From: Janthinobacterium sp. 1_2014MBL_MicDiv | GTDB taxonomy: Bacteria > Pseudomonadota > Gammaproteobacteria > Burkholderiales > Burkholderiaceae_D | Assembly: GCF_001865675.1 (NCBI RefSeq) | Contig: NZ_CP011319.1 | Span: forward strand, 186,001 to 250,000 | Reading direction: 5' to 3' | Length of the DNA stretch: 64,000 nt | In this document: positions 1 to 8,823 of the stretch, one piece after another | Position numbering within the stretch: the stretch's first letter is position 1 | Layout of the letters: the number at the start of each line of letters is the position of its first letter | Made by a program: the position numbers and the translations under genes | The notes under the pieces: model-generated | Databases searched by the model: none | Told to the model about the DNA's origin: nothing | What the model saw: the letters and a program-made list of their open reading frames with translations, nothing else

Positions 1-633
1 GCGCGCCAGGGCGGCGGCAGTACCTTGCAGCTGGCCTCGGTGCCCACGTTTGCCACGCGCTGGCTGATGCCGCGCCTGGGCAGTCTGGCCACCCGGCATC
101 CCGATATCGTCGTGCATATCGATGCCTATACGAAACCGTTCATGTTTGCCGATACGGAATACGACGCCGCCCTGTATGCGGGCACGCCCGAGCAGCTCGC
201 GCGCTGGCCCGGCACGCGCGCCACCTTGCTGATGCATGAAGAGATCGTGCCCGTCGCCAGTCCACGCCTGCTGTCGGCGCGCACCCATTGGCAGCCGCAG
301 GATATCCTGGCATTGACGCTATTGCAGCAAAGCACGCGGCCTGGCGCCTGGCGCCAGTGGTTTGATGCCATGCAGGTCGATGGGGAACTGGCGCGCTACG
401 GGGCGCGCTATGAACTGTTTTCCATGCTGGCGATGGCGGCCGTGCAAGGGCAGGGCGTGGTCTTACTGCCGCGCATGCTGGTCGAGGCGGAGCTGGCGCG
501 CGGCGAGCTGCACATCGTGTGCGAGCGCCCACTGCGCGGCCAGCGCGCGTATTACCTGATCACGCCCGAGGCCGCACATGAAAAAACGGCAATGCAGCAA
601 TTGCGGCTGTGGTTGCAGGACGAGGCGGCCTAG
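1..633 (+). CDS. LysR-family regulator, C-terminal effector-binding domain (5' truncated by window)
   Basis: The reading frame is open from base 1, so the gene starts upstream of the window and its helix-turn-helix is missing. The visible 210 residues match the LysR substrate-binding fold: a first beta strand in LQLASVPTFATRWL, then PRLGSLATRHPDIVVHI, a stretch with DAALYAG, and GQGVVLLPRMLVEAELARGEL near the end, the usual layout of the GcvA/DsdC-like branch. It would act as a cytoplasmic DNA-binding regulator sensing a small ligand; the ligand cannot be told. Its TAG stop overlaps the stop of the convergent VOC gene within a CTAG at 630-633. Confidence 0.85.
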   Translation, partial: ARQGGGSTLQLASVPTFATRWLMPRLGSLATRHPDIVVHIDAYTKPFMFADTEYDAALYAGTPEQLARWPGTRATLLMHEEIVPVASPRLLSARTHWQPQDILALTLLQQSTRPGAWRQWFDAMQVDGELARYGARYELFSMLAMAAVQGQGVVLLPRMLVEAELARGELHIVCERPLRGQRAYYLITPEAAHEKTAMQQLRLWLQDEAA

Positions 634-995
634 ACGACCTTGGCGGTCTCGAAATGGGGATTGTCGATGAAGCCGATCTGGTTGCCGAACGGGTCGAGCA
701 ATTCCACCGTGCGGATGCCGTCGCCCACGTCCGTGATCGGATGGTGCAAGGTGGCGCCCAGTGCGATGACGCGGTCGACTTCCTGCTCGATGCCTTCCAC
801 GCCCCAGTACGTCACGCTGCCCTGCGTGCCCGGTTCGCCGCCCGGCAGCAAGCCCAGCTCGAAGCCGCCGATGGCAAAACCCACATAAAACGGCTGGTCG
901 AAGTACGGTGCGGTGCCGAAAACCTGGCTGTACCAGGCCTTGGCCTTGTCCAGGTCCGGGACGGGATAGGTGACGGTGCGTAAGCCCTTGATCAT
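630..995 (-). CDS. VOC-superfamily (glyoxalase/bleomycin-resistance-like) protein
   Basis: A 121-residue single-module vicinal-oxygen-chelate protein. It begins MIKGLRTVTYPVPDLDKAKAW, the usual first beta-alpha unit, and ends TVELLDPFGNQIGFIDNP, the usual second metal-ligand strand with a Glu. The start at 995 is chosen because AGGAG lies 7 bases upstream; the frame also runs on to 1031 without a ribosome site. VOC proteins bind a divalent metal and act as lyases, isomerases or dioxygenases, or bind drugs; the substrate is unknown. It lies 76 bp downstream of, and on the same strand as, an AraC regulator, so the two probably form a unit. Confidence 0.85.
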   Translation of the reverse strand: MIKGLRTVTYPVPDLDKAKAWYSQVFGTAPYFDQPFYVGFAIGGFELGLLPGGEPGTQGSVTYWGVEGIEQEVDRVIALGATLHHPITDVGDGIRTVELLDPFGNQIGFIDNPHFETAKVV

Positions 996-1071
996 GTTCT
1001 GCTCCTGGTGAATAAAGAATGACGTCATCATGCCACCGGCGTGCGCGCGGCGATTGTAAAAATGGAAGGTC

Positions 1072-1836
1072 TCAATGCCGGCGGTGCATGAACCATGCCT
1101 CGGGCGAACTGTGGGCGAAATCCTGGAAGTCGTGGATCAGGTGCGATTGGTCGAAATAGCCATATTCCAGGGCAATTTGCGCCCAATCCGGCTGCCCGTG
1201 CAGATGTTTCAAGCCATGGCTGGCGGCACGGAAGCGGCAGATGCGGGCAAACAATTTCGGGCTGATGCCGACCTGCTGGCGAAATTGCAGCGCCAGGTGC
1301 TGGCGCGACACGCCCAGCTGCGCGGCCAGGCCATCCACGCGCACCCTGCCTTGCGCGCCCTGGATGGCGGCCAGCGCATGCTCCGTCACGCCGGCCGGGC
1401 GCAGGCGCGCTCCCTGGCGCAGGCGCAGCAGCAGAAAATCTTGCAAAATAGTGACTCGCTGCGCATCGGACAATGGCTCGCTCCACAGCGCGTCGCCCAG
1501 GCGCGCCGCCAGGTCGCGGCCCCACAGCTGCTGTAGATCCGTGCGGCCATCGTTGAGTTCGCACAAGGGCAGCTGGAAGAAGCGCGCCGCCGCGCCCGGC
1601 TTGAAACGGGCCGCCACCGTCTGCACCAGGCCATGGCTGATGACGTGTATCGGCGCCGTCATCATGCCGACGGCAAAGCTGGCGTCCTGCTGGTCCTGGC
1701 ACAGAATATCGATGCAATTGTCCGGCAAGACTTGGTGCGTCAGGGGCGTGGCGCCCGCCTGCGCGCGGCAGGTCCAGACGCAGTCCAGCCAGGGCCGCAG
1801 GGCGGGGACGGGGGCAACTTCCTGATAGACGATCAT
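1072..1836 (-). CDS. AraC-family transcriptional regulator
   Basis: A 254-residue protein with an N-terminal DUF6597-like sensor region (MIVYQEVAPVPALRPWL, then LPDNCIDIL) and a C-terminal double helix-turn-helix: GLAAQLGVSRQHLALQFRQQ and IALEYGYFDQSHLIHDFQ, the second ending in the family's typical F-x-H-x-S-P-E-AW. The start at MIVYQ is preferred over an upstream frame start at 1884 because the upstream 16 residues are not family-like. It points away from leuS and towards the VOC gene, which it may control. Confidence 0.85.
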   Translation of the reverse strand: MIVYQEVAPVPALRPWLDCVWTCRAQAGATPLTHQVLPDNCIDILCQDQQDASFAVGMMTAPIHVISHGLVQTVAARFKPGAAARFFQLPLCELNDGRTDLQQLWGRDLAARLGDALWSEPLSDAQRVTILQDFLLLRLRQGARLRPAGVTEHALAAIQGAQGRVRVDGLAAQLGVSRQHLALQFRQQVGISPKLFARICRFRAASHGLKHLHGQPDWAQIALEYGYFDQSHLIHDFQDFAHSSPEAWFMHRRH

Positions 1837-2013
1837 GGCCGGCTTTGATGCAAAGAACAAGATTGCACATATATTACACAGCAATTACGCGGCGGTCCGC
1901 CGCATATTTGTGCGCTGGCAAAAATATGCGGAAGCAGGCGGGCGCCGTGCCGCGCTATCGGGCGGCGACAACCAGTATAATGCTCGGTTCATATCCACTA
2001 TTGGCCGCACATC

Positions 2014-4653
2014 ATGCAAGATAAATATAGTCCCGCCGACGTCGAACAAGCCGCCCAATCGCACTGGAAGGCGATCGACGCCTATAAAGCCGTCGAACAC
2101 GACCCGCGTTTCCCAAAAGGCAAGTATTTCGCTTGCTCGATGCTACCTTACCCTTCGGGCAAGCTGCACATGGGTCACGTGCGCAACTATACGATCAATG
2201 ATGTGATGTACCGCTACCTGCGCATGAACGGCTATAACGTGCTCATGCCGATGGGCTGGGATGCGTTCGGCATGCCGGCGGAAAACGCGGCCATGGCCAA
2301 CAACGTGCCGCCCGCGCAATGGACGTATTCGAACATCGCCCACATGAAGCAGCAGATGGAATCGATGGGCCTGGCCATCGACTGGTCGCGCGAGATGACC
2401 GCCTGCAAGCCCGAATACTACAAGTGGAACCAGTGGATGTTCCTGAAAATGCTGGAAAAAGGCATCATCTACAAGAAGACCGGTACCGTGAACTGGGACC
2501 CGATCGACCAGACCGTGCTGGCCAATGAGCAAGTGGTCGACGGCAAGGGCTGGCGTTCGGGCGCGCTGATCGAAAAGCGCGAAATTCCGATGTACTACGC
2601 GCGCATCACCGATTACGCGGAAGAACTGCTGGCCTACGTGGATGACAAGCTGCCGGGCTGGCCCGAGCGCGTGCGCACCATGCAGACCAACTGGATCGGC
2701 AAGTCGACGGGCGTGCGCTTCGCCTTCCCGCATGCAATCAAGGATGCCGAAGGCGCCCTGATCGGCGACGGCAAGCTGTATGTATTTACCACGCGTCCGG
2801 ACACCGTCATGGGCGTGACTTTCTGCGCCGTGGCCGCCGAACATCCGCTGGCCATCCACGCCGCGCAAAGCAATCCTGCGCTGGCCGCCTTCAACGCCGA
2901 GTGCAAGCTCGGTTCCGTCATCGAGGCGGACATGGCGACGATGGAGAAGAAGGGCATGCCGACCGGCCTGTTCGTCACCCATCCGCTGACGGGCGCGCAA
3001 GTGGAAGTGTGGGTCGGCAACTACGTGCTGATCACCTACGGCGACGGCGCCGTGATGGGCGTGCCTGCGCACGATGAACGCGATTTCGGCTTTGCCAAGA
3101 AATACGACCTGCCGATCAAGCAAGTGATCGAAGTCAAGGGCCAGGAATTCTCGACCGACGCATGGCAGGAATCGTATGGCAGCAAGGAGGGCGTCTGCAT
3201 CGCCTCCGGCAAATACGACGGCCTGCATTTCGCCTCCGCCGTCGACGCGGTGGCCGCCGACCTGGCCGAACTGGGCCTGGGCGAGAAGAAAACCACGTTC
3301 CGCCTGCGCGACTGGGGCATTTCGCGCCAGCGCTACTGGGGCACGCCGATCCCGATGATCCATTGCGCCGACTGCGGCGTGGTGCCGGTGCCGGAAAAAG
3401 ACTTGCCGGTGGTGCTGCCGGAAGACTGCGTGCCGGACGGCACGGGCAACCCGCTGAACAAGTACGAAGCCTTCCTCAAGTGCGACTGCCCGCAGTGCGG
3501 CAAGCCGGCGCGCCGCGAGACGGACACCATGGATACCTTCGTCGATTCGTCGTGGTACTACATGCGCTATACCTCGCCAGGCTCGAACGACGCCATGGTC
3601 GACGCGCGCAACGATTACTGGATGCCGATGGACCAGTACATCGGCGGCATCGAACACGCCGTCATGCACTTGCTGTACGCGCGCTTCTGGACCAAGATCA
3701 TGCGCGACTTCGGCCTGGTCAAGTTCGACGAGCCGTTCGTCAACCTGCTGACGCAAGGCATGGTGCTGAACGAAACCTACTTCCGCAAGGATGCGGCGGG
3801 CAAGACCACCTGGTTCAACCCGGACGACGTGCGCCTGTCGCTCGATGACAAGGGCCGTCCGCAAAGCGCCATCCTGGTGGCCGATGGCGCGCCGGTGGAA
3901 ATCGGCGGCACGGAAAAAATGTCGAAGTCGAAGAACAACGGCATCGACCCGCAAGCGCAGATCGAGCAGTATGGCGCCGACACGGCCCGTCTGTTTACCA
4001 TGTTCGCTTCGCCGCCGGAACAGACGCTGGAATGGTCGGGCAGCGGCGTCGAAGGCGCGAACCGCTTCCTGCGTCGCGTGTGGAACTTCGGCTACGCCCA
4101 GTCGGCAGCCATTCAGGCCGCGCTGGCCGCGGCGCCTGCGCCAGCGACGGGCGACGCGCAGAAAAACCTGCGCCGCGAACTGCACAAGCTGCTGCAGCAA
4201 GCCGATTACGACTTGAAGCGCATCCAGTACAACACCGTGGTGTCGGCCTGCATGAAGATGCTCAACACGCTGGAATCGGCCAAGCTCGATGACAGCGCGC
4301 AGTCGAAGGCCCTGATCGCCGAAGGTTTTTCCATCTTCCTGCGCCTGCTCAATCCTGTCGCGCCGCACATCACCCACGTGCTGTGGCAGGAACTGGGTTA
4401 CGCCGGCGCGCATGGCGACCTGCTCAACGCGGCCTGGCCGCAGGTCGATCCGGCCGCGCTGGAACAGTCCGAGATCGAGATGATGATCCAGGTGAACGGC
4501 AAGCTGCGCGGCTCGATCACGGTGGCCAAGGATGCGGACAAGGCCAGCATCGAAGCGGCCGCGCTGGCGTGCGAGAGTGTGCAGAAGTACGTCGAGACCA
4601 CGCCGAAGAAGATCATCGTCGTGCCAGGCAAGTTAATCAGCATCGTGGTGTAA
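2014..4653 (+). CDS. leuS: Leucyl-tRNA synthetase
   Basis: An 879-residue class I aminoacyl-tRNA synthetase that charges tRNA-Leu in the cytoplasm. The ATP-binding HMGH motif is at residues 52-55 and KMSKS at 635-639. Between them lies the CP1 editing insertion (about 225-420, including TTRPDTVMG and YGDGAVMGVPAHDERD) and the zinc-type Cys cluster around CDCPQCG. Length is normal for the bacterial enzyme. A TATAAT box at 1976-1981 lies upstream, with no good -35, and may be its promoter. It leads a tight run: lptE starts 2 bases after the stop, then holA and proA, an order common in Burkholderiales. Confidence 0.98.
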   Translation: MQDKYSPADVEQAAQSHWKAIDAYKAVEHDPRFPKGKYFACSMLPYPSGKLHMGHVRNYTINDVMYRYLRMNGYNVLMPMGWDAFGMPAENAAMANNVPPAQWTYSNIAHMKQQMESMGLAIDWSREMTACKPEYYKWNQWMFLKMLEKGIIYKKTGTVNWDPIDQTVLANEQVVDGKGWRSGALIEKREIPMYYARITDYAEELLAYVDDKLPGWPERVRTMQTNWIGKSTGVRFAFPHAIKDAEGALIGDGKLYVFTTRPDTVMGVTFCAVAAEHPLAIHAAQSNPALAAFNAECKLGSVIEADMATMEKKGMPTGLFVTHPLTGAQVEVWVGNYVLITYGDGAVMGVPAHDERDFGFAKKYDLPIKQVIEVKGQEFSTDAWQESYGSKEGVCIASGKYDGLHFASAVDAVAADLAELGLGEKKTTFRLRDWGISRQRYWGTPIPMIHCADCGVVPVPEKDLPVVLPEDCVPDGTGNPLNKYEAFLKCDCPQCGKPARRETDTMDTFVDSSWYYMRYTSPGSNDAMVDARNDYWMPMDQYIGGIEHAVMHLLYARFWTKIMRDFGLVKFDEPFVNLLTQGMVLNETYFRKDAAGKTTWFNPDDVRLSLDDKGRPQSAILVADGAPVEIGGTEKMSKSKNNGIDPQAQIEQYGADTARLFTMFASPPEQTLEWSGSGVEGANRFLRRVWNFGYAQSAAIQAALAAAPAPATGDAQKNLRRELHKLLQQADYDLKRIQYNTVVSACMKMLNTLESAKLDDSAQSKALIAEGFSIFLRLLNPVAPHITHVLWQELGYAGAHGDLLNAAWPQVDPAALEQSEIEMMIQVNGKLRGSITVAKDADKASIEAAALACESVQKYVETTPKKIIVVPGKLISIVV

Positions 4654-4655
4654 CT

Positions 4656-5261
4656 ATGACAACCTCCTCTTCCGTATCGCTGTTCGGCGGGCGCGCCTGG
4701 CGCGCCATGCTGGCCATCGCCCTGACCATGCTGTTGTCGGCCTGCGGCTTTCACTTGCGTGGCTCGAACGGCAGTTTCATGCTGCCGTTCGCGACGATGA
4801 ATATCGGCCTGCCCGAGACGTCGCCGCTGGCGATTGACCTGAAGCGCTACATCCGCGCCATCGGCAGTACGGAAGTGGTCGACACCAGGGATGGTGCCGA
4901 CGCTTTCCTGGAAGTCCTCAGCGATCCGGAGAGGAACCGTACCAAGACCATTCTGTCCCTGAACAGCAATGGCCGCGTGCGCGAGTACCAGCTCGGGTAT
5001 GCCATCAATTTCCGTGTGCTGGACAAGGCGGGCAACCAGTTGCTGGGACCGACGGTCATCAGCCTGGTGCGTCCTATCACCTTCAACGAATCCCAGGTGC
5101 TGGCCAAGGAAACAGAGGCTGCGCAGCTGTACCGCGACATGCGCAACGACATGGTGCAGCAGATCATGCGCCGCCTGGCCGCCATCAAGCCGGTGCTGCC
5201 GGCCATGTCGGTGGCGCCCGTGGCGCCCGTGACGCCGGCCGTGCCAGCCCCGCAGCAGTAA
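4656..5261 (+). CDS. lptE: LPS-assembly lipoprotein LptE
   Basis: A 201-residue lipoprotein. The basic N-terminus is followed by a hydrophobic stretch and a lipobox LSAC with Cys30 as the lipidated residue, then GFHLRGSNG, the hallmark start of mature LptE (RlpB). LptE plugs the LptD barrel in the outer membrane and helps insert lipopolysaccharide. The start 2 bases after the leuS stop gives translational coupling. The tail is rich in Pro, Ala and Val, a low-complexity extension. Position between leuS and holA is the standard one in proteobacteria. Confidence 0.95.
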   Translation: MTTSSSVSLFGGRAWRAMLAIALTMLLSACGFHLRGSNGSFMLPFATMNIGLPETSPLAIDLKRYIRAIGSTEVVDTRDGADAFLEVLSDPERNRTKTILSLNSNGRVREYQLGYAINFRVLDKAGNQLLGPTVISLVRPITFNESQVLAKETEAAQLYRDMRNDMVQQIMRRLAAIKPVLPAMSVAPVAPVTPAVPAPQQ

Positions 5262-5271
5262 CGGGGACGCC

Positions 5272-6288
5272 ATGCAATTGCGGATAGACGCGCTCGACGG
5301 ACATGTGGCCAAGCCGCTGGCGCAACTGTATGTGATCACCAGCGACGAGCATCTGCTGGCGCTGGAAGCGGCCGACAAAATACGCCGCGCGGCACGCGCG
5401 CAGGGCTATTCCGAACGCGATGTGCTGACGGTGGAGCGCAGCTTCAAGTGGGGCGAGCTGCTGGCCGCCAACCAGGAGCTGTCGCTGTTCGGCGACAAGA
5501 AGCTGATCGAACTGCGCATCCCTACCGGCAAGCCGGGCAAGGATGGCGGCGCGGCGCTGCAAAGCTACGCCAAGAACCTCAGTCCCGACAACCTGACCCT
5601 GATCACGTTGCCCAAGCTGGACTGGGCCACGCAAAAGGCGGCCTGGGTCGCCAGCCTGCAGCAGGCGGCCGTCTACATCGAGATTCCGAATGTGGAACGG
5701 GCGCAGTTGCCGGCGTGGATAGGCCAGCGCCTGGCCGCGCAGGGGCAGAGCGCCGAGCGCGCCAGCATCGACTTCATCGCCGAACGGGTGGAAGGCAATC
5801 TGCTGGCGGCGCACCAGGAAATCCAGAAACTGGGCCTGCTGCATGAAGCGGGCAAGCTGACGTATGAACAGGTGCAGGACGCGGTGCTGAACGTGGCCCG
5901 CTACGATGTCTTCAAGCTGTCCGAGGCCATGCTGGCCGGCGACCCGGCGCGCCTGGTGCGCATGCTCGAAGGCTTGAAGGGCGAGGGCGAGGCGCTGCCG
6001 CTGGTCTTGTGGGCCGTCTCCGAGGAAATCCGCACGCTGTTAAAATTGAAGGCCGGGATGGCGCAGGGACGTCCGCTGGGCGCGCTGCTCAAGGAATACC
6101 GCATCTGGGGCCCGCGCGAGCGGATGATGGAACCGGCCCTGCGGCGCATTTCGCTGCCCGTGCTGGAAGCGGCGCTGCAGCAGGCGGCGCAGGTGGACAA
6201 GATGATCAAGGGCCTGCGCGCCAAGGGCTACGCGGGCGACGCCTGGGACGCCATGCTGCAACTGGGCCTGAAAATCGCCCGAGGCTAG
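5272..6288 (+). CDS. holA: DNA polymerase III subunit delta
   Basis: A 338-residue protein matching HolA: LYVITSDEHLLALEAADKIR at the N-terminus stands where the AAA+ fold of the clamp-loader wrench subunit begins, with later segments LPKLDWATQKAAW, VEGNLLAAHQEIQKL and VARYDVFKLSEAMLAGD. Delta opens the beta sliding clamp during clamp loading. It follows lptE by 10 bases and precedes proA by 11, so leuS-lptE-holA-proA look co-transcribed. Confidence 0.96.
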   Translation: MQLRIDALDGHVAKPLAQLYVITSDEHLLALEAADKIRRAARAQGYSERDVLTVERSFKWGELLAANQELSLFGDKKLIELRIPTGKPGKDGGAALQSYAKNLSPDNLTLITLPKLDWATQKAAWVASLQQAAVYIEIPNVERAQLPAWIGQRLAAQGQSAERASIDFIAERVEGNLLAAHQEIQKLGLLHEAGKLTYEQVQDAVLNVARYDVFKLSEAMLAGDPARLVRMLEGLKGEGEALPLVLWAVSEEIRTLLKLKAGMAQGRPLGALLKEYRIWGPRERMMEPALRRISLPVLEAALQQAAQVDKMIKGLRAKGYAGDAWDAMLQLGLKIARG

Positions 6289-6299
6289 GTTTTTACTAT

Positions 6300-7577
6300 A
6301 TGGATACGAGCATGGATATCACTGAATATATGCAGGACGTGGGCACGCGCGCGCGCATCGCTTCGCGCGCCATGGCGCGTGCCGACAGCGCCACGCGCAA
6401 CCGCGCCCTGACGTTGATCGCAAAGGCCATCGTGCGCGATGCCGATCTGCTGCGTGCTGCCAACCAGCGCGACCTCGACGCGGCCGCTGCCGCCGGCCTG
6501 GCGCCGGCCATGCTCGATCGCCTGACCCTGTCCGACGCGGCCATTGCCACCATGGTAGAAGGCCTGACGCAGATCGTGTCGCTGGCCGATCCGATCGGTG
6601 AAATCTCGAACATGAAATTCCGTCCGACGGGCATCCAGGTGGGACAGATGCGCGTGCCGCTGGGCGTCATCGGCATCATCTATGAAGCGCGTCCGAACGT
6701 GACGGTGGATGCGGCCGGCCTGTGCATCAAGAGCGGCAACGCGACGATTTTGCGCGGCGGCTCGGAAGCCATCCATTGCAACCGCGCCCTGGCCAAGCTG
6801 GTACAGGAAGGCCTGGCGGGCGCCGGCCTGCCTGCCGACGCGGTACAGGTGGTCGACACCACCGACCGCGCCGCCGTCGGCGCCCTCATCACCATGCCGC
6901 AATACGTGGACGTCATCGTGCCGCGCGGCGGCAAGGGCCTGATCGCGCGCCTGATGGAGGAAGCCACGGTGCCGATGATCAAGCACCTCGATGGCATTTG
7001 CCACGTCTACATCGACGCCAAGGCCGATATGCAGAAGGCGCTCGACATCGGTTTCAACGCGAAATGCCACCGCTACGGCACCTGCAACACCATGGAAACC
7101 CTGCTGGTGGCGCGCGCCATCGCACCTGCCGTGCTGCCGCAGCTGGCCGAACTGTACCTGACCAAGCAGGTTGAATTGCGCGCCGATCCGGAGGCGCATG
7201 CCATCCTGGCCGGCTACCCGCACCTGGTCGCGGCCACCGAGGAAGACTGGCGCACCGAGTACCTGGCGGCGATCCTGGCGGTGAAGGTGGTCGACGGCAT
7301 CGACGAGGCGATGGACCACATCAGCCAGTATTCGTCGAAGCACACGGAAGCCATCATCACGGAAGACTACAGCGATGCGCTGCGCTTCCTGCGCGAGGTC
7401 GATTCCGCCTCCGTGATGGTGAACGCCTCCACGCGTTTCGCCGACGGTTTCGAATATGGCCTGGGCGCCGAGATCGGCATCTCGAACGACAAGCTGCATG
7501 CGCGCGGCCCGGTGGGACTGGAAGGTCTGACCTCGCTCAAATACGTGGTCTTCGGCCACGGCGAAGTACGTCAATAA
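6300..7577 (+). CDS. proA: Glutamate-5-semialdehyde dehydrogenase (gamma-glutamyl phosphate reductase)
   Basis: Catalyses NADPH-dependent reduction of gamma-glutamyl phosphate in proline synthesis. The 425-residue product has the aldehyde-dehydrogenase-like fold with the catalytic cysteine in YGTCNTMETLLV (Cys262 from this start) and the family segments PLGVIGIIYEARPNVT and GEISNMKFRPTGI. ATG 6300 is used here; ATG 6312 (421 residues) is equally likely, as neither has a strong ribosome site. An intrinsic terminator follows. Confidence 0.97.
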   Translation: MDTSMDITEYMQDVGTRARIASRAMARADSATRNRALTLIAKAIVRDADLLRAANQRDLDAAAAAGLAPAMLDRLTLSDAAIATMVEGLTQIVSLADPIGEISNMKFRPTGIQVGQMRVPLGVIGIIYEARPNVTVDAAGLCIKSGNATILRGGSEAIHCNRALAKLVQEGLAGAGLPADAVQVVDTTDRAAVGALITMPQYVDVIVPRGGKGLIARLMEEATVPMIKHLDGICHVYIDAKADMQKALDIGFNAKCHRYGTCNTMETLLVARAIAPAVLPQLAELYLTKQVELRADPEAHAILAGYPHLVAATEEDWRTEYLAAILAVKVVDGIDEAMDHISQYSSKHTEAIITEDYSDALRFLREVDSASVMVNASTRFADGFEYGLGAEIGISNDKLHARGPVGLEGLTSLKYVVFGHGEVRQ

Positions 7578-7588
7578 TGCTTCTTCGC

Positions 7589-7613
7589 GGGCCGCCCACG
7601 AGGCGGTCCGTTT
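7589..7613 (+). terminator. Intrinsic terminator after proA
   Basis: GGGCCGCC and GGCGGTCC form an 8-bp stem (one G-U pair) around CACGA, followed by GTTTTC. It lies 12 bases after the proA stop and ends the leuS operon. Confidence 0.75.
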
Positions 7614-7648
7614 TCTCACCCTTCGATATCTCTGACACTGGGAACCCC

Positions 7649-8086
7649 ATGCTCTTTCTCTGGACCAAAGCATTCCACATCATCTTCGTCATGTCCTGGT
7701 TTGCCGGCCTGTTTTACCTGCCGCGCATTTTCGTCAACCTGGCGATGGAGACGGAAACGGTCGCCACCGAGCGCCTGCTGCTGATGGCGCGCAAGCTGTA
7801 CCGCTTCATGTCCCTGCTGGCGCTGCCGGCCATGGTGCTGGGCCTGGCGTTGATGTGGATGCTGTACGGCGGGGGCGAAGGCCGCATGAAGATGCCGGGC
7901 TGGATGCATGCCAAGCTGACGTTCGTGGTGCTGCTGCTCGGCTATCACCACGCCTGCGGTTCCATTCTGCGCAAGTTCGAAAAAGGCCTCAACAAGCGCA
8001 GCCACACCTGGTTCCGCTGGTTTAATGAAGTGCCGGTGGTGATGCTGCTGGCCGTCGTCGTGCTGGTCGTGGTCAAGCCTTTCTAA
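7649..8086 (+). CDS. hemJ: CopD/HemJ-family membrane protein, probable protoporphyrinogen oxidase HemJ
   Basis: A 145-residue integral membrane protein with four predicted helices: residues about 4-26, 50-73, 85-105 and 122-143. The N-terminus MLFLWTKAFHIIFVMSWFAG with its conserved His and the YLPRIFV that follows are typical of HemJ, which oxidises protoporphyrinogen IX to protoporphyrin IX in heme synthesis. Length (about 140-150) and helix number fit HemJ rather than the larger CopD. Start 7649 keeps the family N-terminus; the frame also extends upstream through the proA terminator, which is unlikely to be translated. Confidence 0.85.
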   Translation: MLFLWTKAFHIIFVMSWFAGLFYLPRIFVNLAMETETVATERLLLMARKLYRFMSLLALPAMVLGLALMWMLYGGGEGRMKMPGWMHAKLTFVVLLLGYHHACGSILRKFEKGLNKRSHTWFRWFNEVPVVMLLAVVVLVVVKPF

Positions 8087-8096
8087 GGGAGTCGAG

Positions 8097-8714
8097 ATGA
8101 GTACAAGCCAGAACAAGGTTGTCCAGTATTTCTTTGCTCCCCATTCGCCATGGACCTACCTGGGCCATGCGCGCCTGATGGCCATCGCCGCGAAGACCGG
8201 CGCGCAGATCGACGTGCGCCCCTTCGACCTGGGCAAGGTCTTCAGCGTTTCAGGTGGCTTGCCGCTGGCCAAGCGCGCGCCCCAGCGCCAGGCGTATCGC
8301 CTGAACGAACTGGCGCGCTGGTCGGCTTTCCTGCAAGTGCCGCTGACCTTGCAGCCGAAGTTTTTCCCCGTCTCGCCGGAAGCGGCGGCCAAGCTGATCA
8401 TCGCCACGCGCCTGGCGCATGGCGTGGAAGCGTCGCTGAAGCTGGCGCATGCCATCATGCGCGGCCTGTGGGCCGAGGAGCGCAATATCGGCGATGAAGA
8501 TACCCTGGCGCAGATCGCCCTGGATGAGGGATTCGACGGCCGTCAGCTGCTGAAAACGGCGGAAACGGCCAGCGTGCAGGCGGAATATGACGCCAACACG
8601 GAAGCGGCCACCGCCGCCAGCGTCTTCGGCTCGCCGTGGTACATCGTCGATGGCGAAGGCTATTGGGGGCAGGACCGCCTCGATTTTGTCGAGCGGGCGC
8701 TGGAAGGACAGTAA
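8097..8714 (+). CDS. DsbA-fold 2-hydroxychromene-2-carboxylate isomerase / kappa-class GST
   Basis: A 205-residue thioredoxin-fold protein. The N-terminal YFFAPHSPWTYLGHARL carries the active-site Ser of HCCA isomerases in place of the DsbA cysteines, and the C-terminal FGSPWYIVDGEGYWGQDRLDFVE is the family's closing strand-helix. These enzymes use glutathione to isomerise aromatic breakdown intermediates; the true substrate here is unknown. A GGGAG site lies 6 bases before the ATG and the gene follows the HemJ-like gene by 10 bases, so they share an operon. Confidence 0.9.
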   Translation: MSTSQNKVVQYFFAPHSPWTYLGHARLMAIAAKTGAQIDVRPFDLGKVFSVSGGLPLAKRAPQRQAYRLNELARWSAFLQVPLTLQPKFFPVSPEAAAKLIIATRLAHGVEASLKLAHAIMRGLWAEERNIGDEDTLAQIALDEGFDGRQLLKTAETASVQAEYDANTEAATAASVFGSPWYIVDGEGYWGQDRLDFVERALEGQ

Positions 8715-8823
8715 GCTGGAAGAACAGTAAAGTAGCAGTAGTTTTTTTACATAGTATTAACGTAGCAAACAGCGTCTGTAATCTAGCGGGCGTTCAACAC
8801 AATGGAATAAGGGTACACCAACC

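Noticed and set aside
2143..4413. 756-residue ORF opposite leuS
   Set aside because: Shadow of the GC-rich leuS codons; His/Arg/Val-rich, no motif, no ribosome site, and leuS is certain.
6285..7673. 462-residue ORF opposite proA
   Set aside because: Antisense shadow rich in Arg, His and Gly; proA has all family motifs on the other strand.
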